DNA from: Termitomyces sp. T153
Lineage: Eukaryota; Basidiomycota; Agaricomycetes; Agaricales; Lyophyllaceae
Direction of reading: 5' to 3'
Length of the DNA: 64,000 nt
Assembly: GCA_018296165.2 (NCBI GenBank)
Contig: JACKQL020000003.1
Location: 434,001 to 498,000, forward strand
Shown piece after piece: positions 1 to 12,249 of this stretch (positions are counted from its first letter, which is position 1; each line of letters opens with the position of its first letter). The notes below the pieces were generated by a model. It was not told where the DNA came from, did not search any database, and was given only the letters and a program-made list of their open reading frames with translations. The translations under genes were made by a program, and so were the position numbers.

Positions 1-2090
1 AGAGGACTTTGGACAATCCTATGTGGATGACCCAGGGGTAGTGTTCCAGGGGAATACTGCCTATGATGCATAGTCTCAAGGTTATGTTCCACCAGAATGT
101 ACTAGGTCAATCAAGAGGGAAGAGCAAGAGTCTCATTCTCCCCTGATGGATGAGCATGTAGGGATTAGCAACAGCCCTGCCATGTGTCAATGTCCAGCTG
201 ACTATGGAGGGAATTTTCCTCCAAGTTGGTCTAGAGATCAAGCATAAGATGGAGGAAAACCAAGGTGGGGATCACCTGGTAGTGATCCTATGTCCACTCC
301 ACCATTGATGCCACATTGTGGACCACCTGGTCCAGGAGGTGGTGGTGGAAGACAAGGAAGAGGACTGCTTTTTCCAGGTTGTGAGCCATCACTACCCCTG
401 GGAGGAGGAATTCCAGACCCAGATGGGCTAGATAATGGCCCACCAAATGCTGGGGATGATGTAAGTCATAGTGCTTGTAGGAGGAGGACTATGGTCCTCT
501 CCAAAAGATAGCTGCAGCAGTTTTTAACAGCACAACATTGTGGGCAGTTTGCTACTCCAGGAGCAGATGAAGCCCACAAATATGATTGCCAGATGATGCA
601 CAATCATCTAAAGGTTGTGATGGAACAACTGCTTGCAGTCTGTCTGGCAATACCAGAAGGCCTCAAGCTCAGAAAGAGTGATCCATCTAAAACAATTGTT
701 CCTTATGCTGGGTCAGCCAAGTTCAGTGAACTTGGATGATTTTCCCCCAATGTGCCTGCAAGAGATGCAAGTGCAACTGGATCAGATTTGCACTCTCTGG
801 AACAGACCAAGCTACAGAAGCTGGCAGGTGCAAGATTGTTATGAACTTTGTGATGTGGAAGCACAGGGTCTTGCCAACAGTGATAATGGCAATGGAGGGA
901 TATGCTCAGGCCCATCAGGGGTCTGATAGTCCTGACAACATGGAGGATATGAACCTTGGTGAGGCCATCCTTGAGATGGCCCATCTCTGCAACATCAGAA
1001 CTAATCTGACAAGAAATTCCTCTGTCAGATCCAGTCCTTGTATAGCAAGGACAAGCTCTTTGCTAAGATCCAGACTTGGCTGAAAGACTATAATACTTCT
1101 GGTGAAAGACAAGCTAATTTTAACTACAAATCTCTTGGGTCATGAGGTGCTATGTATAGCTCATGATAGGGAAATGCTAACCAAATGCTCAACCAAGCAC
1201 ATTGTATGGTTGGGCACTTTGGCACAGAAAGATGATGGAGTATCTTCATCATTGGTATTAGTTACCAACTGTAGTTACAGACCACATGCCAACTGTGTCA
1301 GCAAGCAAAAGGGAGTAACCAGCTCCCTTTAGGGAAGTTACATTCCCTGCCCATGCCAGTCAAGTCATGAGACTCAACAGGAATGGACTTTATAGGTCCC
1401 TTTCCTGAGTCCAAAGAGTTTAACTACCTGTGGGTAATTATCTGTTGCATAACAAGCATGGTGCACCTAATACTGGTGCACATGACTATGACAGCATTGC
1501 AGCTGTCCTGGATATACATGCACAAGATTGTGAGACTCCACAGTCTCCCAAACTTTATTGTCAGCAATTGTGACTTTAAATTCACATCGAAGCAGTCATG
1601 TGAACTGCATAGATTATTAGGAGCTTAGCTTCTAATGTCAGCATCCTTTGATCTGCAGATGGATGGACAGACCAAATGTGCCATTAGAAACATTGTTCAA
1701 ATATTGCACACTGTAGTGTGCCCAGATCAGAAGAACTAGTTAAGTCAAATAGACTTAACTGAATTTGAAATTGATGTGAGGATTTCTGAGACAATGCAGT
1801 TTGCACCATTTGAGTTGAATGGTGGATACATGCTGTTGATTATATGCAAGATCAGGTTAGATACTGCAATTCCTAAGGGGATTAAGCAGTTTGCCTGCCA
1901 AGCTCTTGAGGACTTGGCAGCAGTGCACAATGCAATAATTGAAGCATGTGTCTTTCAGACACACTCTGCCAATTCACATTGTAGGCCAGATCAGTACTGT
2001 GGTGGTGCCATGAGATATGGCCCCACCCAGCAGTTGCTAATCAGGGTAGGGCACTACAAGTGCATGTATCAGACATTGTAGCACAACATG
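1..2090 (+). mobile_element. Ty3/gypsy remnant, gag and integrase pieces
   Basis: Frame-broken coding for a Ty3/gypsy polyprotein. Positions 290-510 give a Gly/Pro-rich stretch like the end of gag. Positions 1383-1628 read as the start of an integrase core, with DFIGPFPES (first catalytic Asp) and VSNCDFKFTS (second Asp region). Around 1660 the family motif DGQTER reads DGQTKC, so the catalytic Glu is lost, and FAPFELNGGY follows near 1806. No protease or reverse transcriptase lies between gag and integrase, so the inside is deleted. CpG is almost absent and the frame is cut by many stops. The element enters from the left window edge, so its 5' end is not seen. Confidence 0.7.
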
Positions 2091-2242
2091 TTTTCTATTG
2101 TATGCTATGTGTCCAGTGCAGTCCTCTGCATTGTAGCAGAAGTTATCAATGTTATGTCTGCAATGGTGCCATTGCAATGTTACAATCTGTCATCATAAAC
2201 ACTCTAAGCAGACATCTTTGACTGCTCTCTTGGTTCATGGGA

Positions 2243-2860
2243 GTTGTACATCAATATGATGTTGCCACACCATCAGGAACATAATAAAACATCAGAAGTC
2301 AAAACAAACATTCATTAAGGCTGAAAACTGTAAGCCTCCTGGTAAAACAAGTTCCAGCAACATTATCTCTTTCAAATACATCAGAAGAAATACAGAACAG
2401 GATAGGACAAGGACTATACTAGACTATACACTCAATAATGGTCCAATCACTGTAATGGGAGGGGAAGCATGAGAGTGGCAAAAGCACCTGAGTGGCATCA
2501 ATTCTGGCAAGATCTAGATCTGATCTAAGAATAACCAGATTGGAATGTTGACTGAAAGGAGAATAATGGGAATGAATGGAATGGGAGAATATGAATGGAA
2601 TGAAGGAATGGGAATGAATGGAATGGAAGGGAAGAATATGAGTGGAATGGAGGAATGGGGAATAGATGGAATGGAAGAGATAAATATGAATGGAATGGAG
2701 GAATAGGGAGAATGAATGGGAGGGAAGATGAATGGAAGGATATGAATGGAAAGGAAACTATGAATGGGAGAAATACAAAGGAGGGAGAGATAAATGGGGA
2801 AAACAGAAGCTAAGAATGGAAAAGAGGAATGATGGAACCAGAAACTAGCCTATGGCACTG
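2243..2860 (-). mobile_element. Gypsy LTR, type A, inverted copy
   Basis: Positions 2247-2570 are the reverse complement of 52,290-52,581 with few differences, including a shared stretch around CTAGATCTGATCT. The unit ends near TGTTGCCACACC, matching GGTGTGACAACA at the other copy. It is a solo or fragmentary LTR lying opposite to the gypsy fragment on its left. The outer boundary on the right is blurred by the GGAAT-like repeat it contains. Confidence 0.6.
2555..2840. repeat. Degenerate GGAAT/GAATG pentamer array inside LTR
   Basis: Irregular runs of GGAATG, GGGAAT and GGAAGG on the plus strand. The same motif occurs inverted (CATTC/CCATT) at 52,060-52,290 in the sister LTR, so the array is part of the LTR and expands and contracts between copies. 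Confidence 0.75.
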
Positions 2861-3339
2861 AATCAGGCATCCAAAAGGGGGAATTAGAATAACAGTTATG
2901 AATAAGGGACTGGAAAGTATGAGACCAAAAGTCATGTGCAGGGAGTGGTCTGTGCACTATAGAAAGAGGTATAAATAGCCCAAGTAGAGTAGCAAATAGA
3001 CAAGCAATTAATAGGCAAAGGCTCAGTTGTTCCCAGGGAGTGAATCACTTAGGCTGGAGTTTGTTGAAACACTTCTACATTCAGAATAGTAATATTTTGG
3101 AAGTAAACAACCTCCAAACATTTCTCAAGACATCAGTGTGGAATTGGAGTGGACTTGCTAAGTCTTAAAGAAAGCTCCATAACTATCAGAACCAAGTTCT
3201 ATATCTGGAGCCCACTGTGAGAGGCTTTGGCCTAGAAATTTTACAAGAAGAAGCACTGCCATCAAGTTCAAAAAAACCTTGTGGACCAGCAAGCACAGTT
3301 CACACATCAAGCTAAAAATCAAGATATCATTTGCATCAG
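2861..3339. other. Unassigned stretch with TATA-like site
   Basis: No coding signal is seen. A TATA-like TATAAATA lies at 2970-2977, and this could be an LTR promoter of an unrecognised element. CpG-depleted like its surroundings. Confidence 0.35.
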
Positions 3340-4082
3340 AGTTAGTTATAATAAATGTTTGAGGATTATAATGTATGTTCAGAGTTTGTAATGGCATTGG
3401 AGTTGAAAGGAACTTAGGCACAATAAAGGATACTGAGGCAGACAAGGCAAGATGGAGTCAAGGATGAGACAGAGGCAAGAATGAAATAGAATTGAGATAA
3501 GAAAGATAAGACTAGAGATAGAAAATAGAGACAAGACTGGGAGATGTAACAAACACAGAATATAACAAGAGAACAATGGTAATATCAAGACTAGTGTAAT
3601 GGATGCTACTCTGCAACTTATATACTAACTACTGGGACTCTTCCAGAAATTAGAAGTGCAACAGCAGGGCTTGTTGGAGCTGTGCAGGGTTGACAGGTGT
3701 TGGTTTTGATCAGATAGTGGGCTGCATTGATGCTCTGATTGGAACTGATGGGAATGTGGTTTGCTCCATAGTTATTGGGAAGTTCCAGAGTGGTTTGGTG
3801 GGTTGAAGAAACAAGTTTATGACCAGTGCATGAATTAGGAGAGATGTTGGACTGGCCTGGGGGCTTGGAAGGAGAAGGGGAAATGATAGGGCCTATGGGA
3901 GACATGTCAGGATTTGCTAGGAAGTTGTTGGAGTTTTCTAGAAAACTGTTAGAGTTGGCCAGAGCAGGGACCATGGATGAATAAAGGCTAGAGTGAGTAG
4001 AGAAGGTGTTGGGGGAGGGGGGGCTCCAGGGAAGTGGAGTGGCTTGGGAAGGGGTCCAGAGGTCTGGGAGTGGGTTGTGACA
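3340..4082 (-). mobile_element. Gypsy LTR, type B, truncated 3' LTR
   Basis: Homologous to the full LTR at 41,249-42,409. It shares the block with ACTTATATAC and AACTACTGG near 3616-3633 and the GGTTGTGACA end at 4082. On the minus strand it begins TGTCACAACC directly after a purine tract (GAAGGGGGGG), the arrangement of polypurine tract plus 3' LTR. This fixes the real orientation of the family as minus here. About 350 bp of its far end are missing, lost at the border with the 2.2-3.3 kb block. Confidence 0.65.
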
Positions 4083-5280
4083 TCACCCCCCCTTCAGCAT
4101 CAAGTCCCTCAAGGTGCAGGCATGAGTTGGGGATCAGTGGGGCATAGGAATCAAAGTTAGAGCAATATTGATCAAACTGCAGCAAGTGGTGGGAGCATGG
4201 GGAACAAAGTTGAAGCATAGCTGCCACTTGTTAGGGGCTTCTTCCAATCAATCAAAAGGGTTAGATGTACTCTGAGGTTCCTTATCTCTTTCCCATGTCC
4301 TCATTCTCTGACTCATCAGCAGCAATGTCATGATTCTTGACCCCCCTCCTCCCTGCTATCAGATGATAACCACATTGATGTTTGAATAGAGTAGAAGAGC
4401 CCATGGGAGGAATTCAACTGGCACCAGGATAAGCAGAGGGTGGACCCAATGTATTGTAGTCATAAGTGCAATACTTCCTCACTTGTTGCTGTACTGACCA
4501 AGTGGAGTAGAGTTGTCTGTGGCAGTGGTGGAGCCATCCCAGAGTCTGCCCAAGGCTCCAGAACAACCTTCCCAACCTGCCCAGGTGTTCCTGACCTGTC
4601 CTTTTAGACTGAGCTTAGGGGTGGGGATGGTGCAAGTGGCTCTGAAGTCCCAAAGAGTGGCACAGACAAAGGTGATGACAAAGCACTTTGCAGAGGTGGT
4701 TGGATGGGCATGGGGCCCCTCAACTCTACAGTGGTGTGAGGTGGAGGCCCAGTGAGTTTTCAAGTATATTGTCATTAACAGTTGAGCTGAAATGCCATTT
4801 TAGTGTGTTTTCTGTTCCCAGTGTGGAGAGCAGTGCAAGTTTGAGAACCAAGTGCTAGGGTCCTGCTGGGACATGTCAGTTTGTCTTCTGTATTGTGTGA
4901 GACACAAGAAGTGCTTGATCTTACTGGATGCAGAGGGAGTGAGATGCAGCACAGAGAAATAGAGACACAGCATGGCAGGACTAAGAGGTTGCCCTATGGA
5001 CAGCCACAGATCAGCTGTTTGAGGTTTAGAGTCTGCAGAAATGGTTGGGGCAGGAGGTGGAGGAGCAATAGAGGGCTCCTGAAACTGAAGTGCCCCAGTG
5101 AGCCAGAGCCAAGAGGAATGGCTCACCAATGAGGTGGCCTTGGAGCAGAGGGGGGTGATGCATAAGTTTTACCTTTTTTCTGCTCTGGCCCTACTGACAT
5201 AACATTGTAAACTGTATTTGAGAGCATAGGATTCTCCTTGATTTAGGACAGGCTGGTGTGGATGCCTGGAGTACATCTAG

Positions 5281-5581
5281 TGGAGTTGGGGCAGGCTGTG
5301 GGCTGGATGGAGAGGCTATTGGTGGGGCACAGGCAGAGGAACCTAGATGGAGAGGTTATTGGTGGGGCACAGGCAGAAAAATGTAGTGGAGCCCAGGTCA
5401 TGGTAGGAGCTGGCCACAGACATGCTTGGAGATCATCCAGTGGAGTTGGAGCAGGCTTTGGGCTAGATGGAGAGGTTATTGGTGGGGCACAGGCAGAGGA
5501 ACCTGGATGGAGAGGTTATTGGTGGGGCACAGGCAGAGAAATGTAGTGGAGCCCAGGTCATGGTGGAAGCTAGCCACAGAC
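5281..5581. repeat. 160-bp tandem repeat, about 1.9 copies
   Basis: TGGAGTTGG..GCAGGCT starts at 5281 and again at 5441, a period of 160 bp. Each unit holds two shorter copies of a segment with GATGGAGAGG and GGTGGGGCAC, so it is a repeat within a repeat. It lies in the 3' internal part of the minus-strand gypsy. Confidence 0.8.
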
Positions 5582-6478
5582 ATCAGGGAGCTTCTTCCAG
5601 GTTACCCAGAGACTCTGGCCATGGTTGTGACCCAGATGGAGGTGGATTGAGTAAGGAGGATAGCAGGGGTGGTTCCAGAGAAGGAGGAGGAGTGATGAGG
5701 AGGGGGGAGAAACTGGACTTTGTCTTCTTGCTATTCTATGCCTTCTGCAGTTCCATTTCTGTATTATTTTGTATTTTTATAGTCTTGTGCCTATTGATCT
5801 CCAGAGTTCTAGTGTGCATACAGAGTTTTGGATTATGTGAGGGAATGGAAAAACAAAACATGTAGGGGGTTACTCACAGGAGTTGAATCTCTAATCATTT
5901 CAGAGGTAGGGGTTATGCCCACTAATGCCATCTGTGTCAACTAGTCCTGGGGGTCCCAGGACTTGATAGGGTGTTGTCAATGGAAGTTCTGGAGCTTGGT
6001 GGGGGCTCCAGAGAGGTTTTTGCAGGGTTCTCAAGTGTTGTCCTCAGGTCCATAGCCCTTTTAGCAGATCAAGTACTGGGATCAACTATGGATGAGTTGG
6101 GAGTTGAAGATGTAGTTGACCTTGTAATGATACTCATCCTCAACTTTGATAGGTGGCAGTTGCTCTGGAGAAGGAGTCCAGAGCATATCTTCCAAGGAGG
6201 CAGACATGGAATACTAGGTAGAGGCCCTTTAGGCTCAGAGGTAGGTTGAGTTTGTAGGCATGAGTTGAGGTCTTCTGGAGGATCTTTAAGAGGCCAGGTC
6301 ATTTGTGATCAAGCTTGATGGAAGGCCTCCAGGTCCTGAGGCTGCATCAGTCAAGCCACATCAGAGTTCCAGGGGACCAGTCAGAAGTAGGTTGCATTGA
6401 GTGTTAGTGTGCTTGTAGTATGCTTAATTGGTAGTATTGATTTTGTTCCCAAAGAACTGATGGAGAGGTTGGAGGTCC

Positions 6479-7020
6479 TCAGTGACTTTGTAAGTGATGT
6501 GAGATGGGATATCTTTGAGGGATAGCATGAGCAAAGGTTGTAGCCCTTGTTGTCATAAAAAAGGGAAACTCCAGTAGTGGAGTGAGGTGTGTCATTGTAA
6601 GTGAATTCAGCAAGGGGAAGTTCTGCATGCCAGTTGTTCTGTAAATAGTTAGCATAGAGGTGGAGATACTATTCCAATATTCCAAGGTCTGGTTTACTTG
6701 TTCAGTCTGTCCATTGGTCTCCAGATAGTAGGCAGTTGATAGGTTGGTCTTTATTTCAAGGGCCTTGCATAATGATTGCCAAAAGTGGGAGACAAACAGA
6801 GGGCCACTGTTGGAGACAATATTGTCTAGGAGTCCATGCTTAGAGAAGATGTGCTCAAAGAATAATTTGGCAGACTCAGGGGCATTGTTAGTGGTGTGGC
6901 AGGGAATGAATTGAGCTTGCTTAGTAAGTTGGCAGACAACCACAGAAATCATGTTCAAGCCTTTGGAGTTGGGGAGTTCAACAATATGGCCCATTGAAAT
7001 TGAGAACCAGGAGCAGTAAC
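6479..7020 (-). pseudogene. Gypsy integrase core, decayed
   Basis: The 171-residue open stretch starts with VELPNSKG, then CQLTKQAQFIPCHTT, KHGLLDNIVSN and NGQTEQVNQ. These are the conserved blocks of a Ty3/gypsy integrase core (rve fold, DNA strand transfer). The second catalytic Asp of VSDRG is Asn here (VSNSG), while the Glu of GQTE is kept. The protein would be inactive. It lies downstream of the reverse transcriptase on the same strand, as expected for gypsy order. Confidence 0.75.
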
Positions 7021-8428
7021 CAACAGAGAGGTGCTTTAGCAGGCCATAGAGGTGATGGCAGGGTACCTTGGCCCAGAGTCATGGTTTGCAGGCCCTTATA
7101 TATTGCATGACATCCTTCTTCAGTTCTGGCCAAAAGTAAGTCCTGGAAATAAGAATGCAGTGGCTCAGCTGGCACCATTGCATCCCAAAGCAAGTCACAT
7201 GACTTGCAAGTGCAAGGTTGGGGTTTTGACTCTGGCTGAGTGTTCCTGTGTGGAAAACACCTTAGACACCATGTGAGTTGTTCCAATACTGCCAGGAAGC
7301 CATCACTCATCCACATGCTCTTAGGAAGGCTTTGTTGGTCAGGCCATAAGGATTGAATTACTTATCACTATTAGCATGTGAGCACAACAATGCAATGTTA
7401 CCACTGATCTTGTGTCTGGACAGAAAGGAAAGGGTTTCCCAGTGCAGCAAATAGAGAGGGGTGAAAACTGTAGCCCCATCAAACCTGTTGAGCCATAGTG
7501 AGTAGGTCCAAGAAAGGAAAGCATCAAGATGTTCTAGAGTATGGTTGCTCAAGTATTGTGTGACCCCTACTTGGTCATCCAATCTTTGGGTGGTCCAGTC
7601 CAACCCTGGATCAGTGATGTCAAGAGCATGCAGAGTACCTAGAACTATGCTAAATGAAATGTAGGGTCTGGGATCAGGGATGGGAATTGTGACTGATGCC
7701 AAGTGGGTGTGAGCTGGCTTAGCAAGCATTGTAGAGTGTAAAAGTGGGTATTAGTAGGGACAGCATGTTAATGGCAGATAGTCAGGACTTAACATGAGGG
7801 CTGTCTGAACTCCAAAAGGATCAAACCATAGTAAAGTAGCTATGGGGCATAACTGGCAAGCTTGAAAAGGCTTCAGGCCGGAGTACCTTAGGTAGTGTCC
7901 ATAAATCATGCCTGTACATACTGCAGAGACTGATATATGCTATAGCACAACTGGTCCTCAAAATAATAAATGGAATTAAAAAAAAAGTCCTGGAAATGAG
8001 TTGAAGAGTTTTATGAATTCCTAGGTGTCCTTATAGTTTGTGATTGTGATGCTGCCAGAGTATGTTGAGGCAAATGGACTTGTAGTCCAGAGCACAGAAG
8101 TTGCCAGCTGTTGGCTCATTGGCAGAGTTGTTACAGGGGTTGTGCTGGGTGAAAAAGGGGTCTGGCAGTGTGTTTTGAATTTGGTGGAGGATTCCTTCTT
8201 CATTCATCATCAGAATAGCATGAAGGTGTTCAGGGAGGATTACACTCAATGGTTGAATGCATTCTGCCCAGCTTCAAATGACTTTTTTGGATACATGACA
8301 GGCCTCTGGATGAGGGCATTGGGTTTTGTGCCAAGTCAACCAGGACAATAGTGCATGGTGAAGTCATACTTGGAGAGGGTTTCAGACCAACAAGCTTGTT
8401 GGCAGCTGAGCTGCTTGGTGGTGGTAAA

Positions 8429-9305
8429 TTATTGTAGATTGTTGTGGTCAGAGTAGACTTGAATGCAATGTGGGATCCCTTGAGGTAGGCTCTCCATTCC
8501 TAGAAGGCTTTGGACAATGGTAAGAAGTTCTTTGTTATAGATGTCATAGTTGAGCTCCACAGGGATCATCAAATGGGTGTAGAAGGCAATGGGGCAGAGT
8601 TCCTTGCCACTGGAGTCCATTTGGAAGAGGATGCCAGCAATGTGGTAGTCAGAGGCATCACACTTGAGTACTATTGGCAATGTTGTCCAAAAAGTACTGG
8701 AAGGTGGCAGGAGAGTTAGTCATTCTGAAGGGCATCACTAGATACTCAAAAAGACCATAGCAGGTGCAGAAGGTGGTCTTCCATTCATGCCCTGGAGTGA
8801 TCTGGATATTGTTGTAGCCAGAGTGGAGGTCTATCTTTGTGTAGATCTTGGCACTGCAGAGGCAGTCAACAAGATCTACAATCAAGGGGAGAGGATACCA
8901 GTTCTTTTTGGTGACTTTGTTGAGTACCCAGTGGTTGAAAATGCAGAGTCAGAGGAACTCATCCTTCTTCTTGGCAAACAGGACTGGAGCTCCAGTGGCA
9001 GAAACTAAGGGGTGTATAAAACCTGAAACCTTTGCCAAGCATGTCATTGAGGTGATCTTTCAGGGCCTGGAGTTTGATTTCCAATGTATTGTAGATCTTC
9101 CCAAAAGGGGGGGAGGTGCCTTCTTTGAGATCAGTCTTGTAGTTGTAGAAGCAGTGGGGGGAAGTTCTTTTGTGCTTCCTTCAGAAAACACATCAGCAAA
9201 TTCATGAGACTCCAGGAGAACTACTTCATGTAGGATTTGTTCCTCTGTCTTTTGTTCTGGCAGGGTTGTTTCTGTGCATGAGTGTTCCTCTGGTAGGGTT
9301 GGCAA
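8429..9305 (-). pseudogene. Gypsy reverse transcriptase and RNase H, decayed
   Basis: From the N-terminal side: a linker with HEFADVFSE (9.3-9.06 kb); the palm entry KIDLHSGYNNI, FEYLVMPFRMTNSPATFQ (8885-8658); then directly an RNase H with LKCDASDYHIAGI and NYDIYNKELL (8680-8429). The segment with the YxDD catalytic pair is missing between PATFQ and the RNase H, so there is an internal deletion in addition to stops. Ty3/gypsy is clear from the FGLTNAPATFQ-type block and the RNase H following RT. Confidence 0.75.
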
Positions 9306-9644
9306 AATTTGAAGTTGGTAGGTGGGGGTTCTATCTTGTAAAATGCATGCAAAGGAGATAGCACCAATAATTTTGATGTCAAGGGCTTCTGGATTGATGG
9401 GGGTGGGTGTTGGAGTGTTAGCAGCTGGATCCAGAGTTGTGGTTGGGCTGTCTGGAGTGGTCTGGTGTTGTTAGTTGTGGTATGGCAGGCCTTTGTATTA
9501 ATTCCTGAGGATGTTGGGGGGAAGCCATTGAAGTTTGTTCAAGAGGGATCAGTGTGGAGGTGCACTTTCCTCCCTTTCTTGGTCATCCTTGAGAGTTGTG
9601 GAGAGTTGGGTTGCTTCAGAGTTGCTGGAGTCAAGGTTGGGGAC

Positions 9645-10772
9645 TGTCAGGTTCTGCTAACCATAGGGGCTCAGCTTAACTGGGTGAGTCCTTACTAGGC
9701 AGATGTGATGTCCTGAACTGATAACCTAGCATTTGGAGAAGGTCTGGACTTCAGATCCTTGTGAGAATAAGCAAGGGGGAGTGGTCCAAACAAGTCTGGA
9801 GTGGTCCTGGGAGGTCTAAGACAAGATGTGAGGAAGGGTTGGGCCTTGAAGAGGCATCAAGCACAAGTCTGGAAGCAAGTATTGAAAATAGGGGGCAAAC
9901 AGAGGCTACATGAGTGATGGGAGCAGTGCTAGAGTTTGATGGGGAATCAATTGATGTTCATGGATTTTGGGGTCAAGCAAATAGCAAGGTCTCAAGTTGG
10001 TTATAAATATTTTGGAGTCATAATTGTATGTGTGGAATTTGTAACAGCATTAAATTTGAATAGAACTTGGTGCATAGTGAAGGAAATAGAGTTAAACAAG
10101 ACAAGACAGAGTCAAGGCAAGATTGAGATGAGAACAAGAATAGATTGAAGCAGAGATACAAAACAATAACAAGACAATAACAAGAAATAGAGATGAGACA
10201 AGACTGGGAGACTGACATAGGAGAAAATGTAACAAGAGACACAAACACAAGAAAACAATCAGCAGCACACAGGTAATATCAAGACTAGAGTAAAGGATAC
10301 TACTCTATGACTTATATACTAACTACTGGGACATCTCCAGGGATGGCAGGTCTGGTGGTGGGGCTCATTGGAGCTGTGCAGAGTTGACAAGTGTTGGTTG
10401 TGATCAGTGGGTGGGCCATGGTGATATACTAATGGGATCAGATGTAGGCATGGGCTGCCCCAAGTCATTGTAATGCTCCAGAGCTGGTCAGATAAGTCAG
10501 GGTGATAAGCTAGTAATGTACACTGGTGTTAGAAACAGTGAGAGAGGTTTATAGGGGCTTAGGAGGGGAAAAGAAAGCATCAAGGCCTGCAGAGAGCACA
10601 TTGGAGTTAGTGAGAGGGCTGTCCAGGTTAGCTAAAGAAGCATTGGAGTTAGCCAAAGTGGGTGGCATGGGTGAACAAAGATTGGGGGTGTTTGAAGGGG
10701 TGTTGAGGAGAACTCTGGAGGAGCAAGGTTGCTGGGAATAAGGTCTGGGAGTTTAGGGAATGGGTTGTGACA
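9645..10772 (-). mobile_element. Solo gypsy LTR, type B, in older gypsy
   Basis: A 1128-bp LTR. It begins TGTCAGG at 9645 and ends GTTGTGACA at 10,772 on the plus strand, and it is colinear with 41,249-42,409. The flanking pentamers are GGGAC (9640-9644) and GGAAC (10,773-10,777). They differ by one G-to-A, which fits a 5-bp target duplication that later mutated. It interrupts the minus-strand gypsy between protease and reverse transcriptase. No internal sequence is left, so it is a solo LTR. Confidence 0.75.
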
Positions 10773-10859
10773 GGAACATTAGAAGGCAAGAGGGACTAGA
10801 GGTGGAGGAGGATGGCAGCCACTAGGCTTGCCTCAGAGCCTGGGAATCTCATGGTGAGG

Positions 10860-11114
10860 TTCTTCTTGTCAATGTTGTGGTTGATGTTCTACAGCCAAAA
10901 GAGTTCAAGCACAATTAGGATTGACTCTGGGAGCTGGATGATGAGGAGCCATACCTGGAATCTTAAATTGTTGAGGATGAGAGTGAGTTGAGACAGGGCT
11001 TCTGTTGAAGAGCTGGAGCTCAGGGGGTTTGTTGACGGTGTCATGGGGGAGATTGAGCTGATTGCTGATGAAGGTGCCAGAGGCTCCACTGTTGATGAGG
11101 GCAGGGAGGACCAT
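10860..11114 (-). pseudogene. Second gypsy protease fragment
   Basis: Reads LPALINSGASGTFISNQLNLP on the minus strand. This is the retropepsin-like active-site block DSGASGTFIS with the catalytic Asp changed to Asn. It is a different protease lineage from the one at 11.4-11.8 kb, so it belongs to another gypsy copy. It ends in stops near 10.86 kb. Confidence 0.6.
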
Positions 11115-11379
11115 TGGGGAGTTGTTAAGTCAAATGTTGATGATGAATGACAATGCAGACTTCAAACAGAGGTGTGGAGGGGTCAGGAATTAGCAGTGGT
11201 GCCTATGGGGCCTTCAGAGTAGGGTGAGACATTGAAGGAAACTAGTCCAGAGTTAGTTGGGCTATTCTAGTCAAGGTGGAGGGTAAGGCTGGGCCAGTTG
11301 ATATTGGGGTTGGTGGAGCAGAGCCATGAAAAACCTAGAATGATGGAGGTTGTGACATGTAGTTTAGTTACTTGTAGCC

Positions 11380-11875
11380 AGAAGTCTTGTTGTCATTCAT
11401 TTGAATGTCACAGTTGTTTCCACACAGTGTGTGATGTCTTCAGCAGAAAGAGGGTTGCCATCAAAGAGCTTGAGGAGGATAGGGGTGGAGAAGTTCTGGA
11501 GGTGCTGTAGAGCAAGTGCTGCCAGGGATTTGTCAATGAAATTGTTGGTGGCACTACTGTCAACCAGAGTGGGGATAGAGCTGGCAGAGGAGAGGAGGTT
11601 GGTGTAGAGAAGGGTGTGATTGGAGTTGGATGGGAGTTGTGCTAGGAGAATGTCTAGAGAGAAAACAATTGTGCAGAGAGACATCGCTGGAGCAGAGAAG
11701 ATGTCAATGTCCAATCTGCAGTCTAGTGCATCTTCAAGACATAAATCACTAACTTGTTTTCTGTAAACTGGTAATTGCAATCTTTGCTGTTAATAGTCCA
11801 TACAATACATCCCATCACCTGGCATTTAGAGCAGCTACCAATGAAATGTCCCTGCTCACTACATAGAATGCATGT
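11380..11875 (-). pseudogene. Gypsy gag zinc knuckle and protease
   Basis: On the minus strand 11,872-11,831 encodes CILCSEQGHFIGSC, a CX2CX4HX4C nucleocapsid knuckle. After a short linker follows LVDSSATNNFIDKSLA, the retropepsin active-site region (family DSGATxNFI), then PLSAEDITHCVETTVTFK. The order gag knuckle then protease is that of Ty3/gypsy polyproteins. The frame is lost after 11.4 kb. Confidence 0.7.
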
Positions 11876-12119
11876 GCTCTCCTTCTATTGCTTCTCCTGG
11901 GTCTCTTCTGGTACATCATGTTCTGGATTTTGTTTGTGCATAAGGCCTCTTAATTCTCAGTGGGATCCAGAGCATTGTTGGGGTTGTGGGAATTGTCAGG
12001 GTTGGTGTCCAGAAGTTCCAGAGTTTTGTGAAGGTCAGCAGCATTGAGTTGGGCTGGTGGGTGGGGGTCCTGGGAGTTGATTGGCACTAAAGAGTCCTTG
12101 TCATGGAGGGAAGTGGGGC

Positions 12120-12245
12120 ATGGGGTTGATGGGGGCTGCAGTGTGTAGTTATACTTGTAGACACTGTACAGTGCTGAATAGACTTTGGATCTCCCTTTGC
12201 CAGTTGTGTGATTCAGCCACAACCTCCAGAAGTCACCCTTACATC
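12120..12245 (+). mobile_element. LTR type C end fragment
   Basis: Matches 53,645-53,729 in the same orientation (GACACTGTACAGT, CTTTGCCAG, CCTCCAGA, CCCTTACA), so it is the terminal part of the type C LTR. The copy ends at CCCTTACA. It lies at the border between the gypsy block and the Plavaka remnant. Confidence 0.65.
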
Positions 12246-12249
12246 AGGG

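Larger units (their letters stand above)
4083..12119 (-). mobile_element. Degenerate Ty3/gypsy internal region (family B)
   Basis: Read on the minus strand the order is: gag zinc knuckle (about 11.85 kb), protease (about 11.6 kb), a second protease-like segment (about 11.0 kb), reverse transcriptase and RNase H (9.3-8.4 kb), integrase (7.0-6.5 kb), then the polypurine tract and 3' LTR at 4.08 kb. Every domain is cut by stops and frameshifts, and CpG is nearly absent. The two protease segments mean the region is a mosaic of at least two gypsy copies. A solo LTR (9645-10,772) sits between protease and reverse transcriptase. Positions 4083-6478 downstream of integrase carry no recognisable domain, only a tandem repeat. 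Confidence 0.7.
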
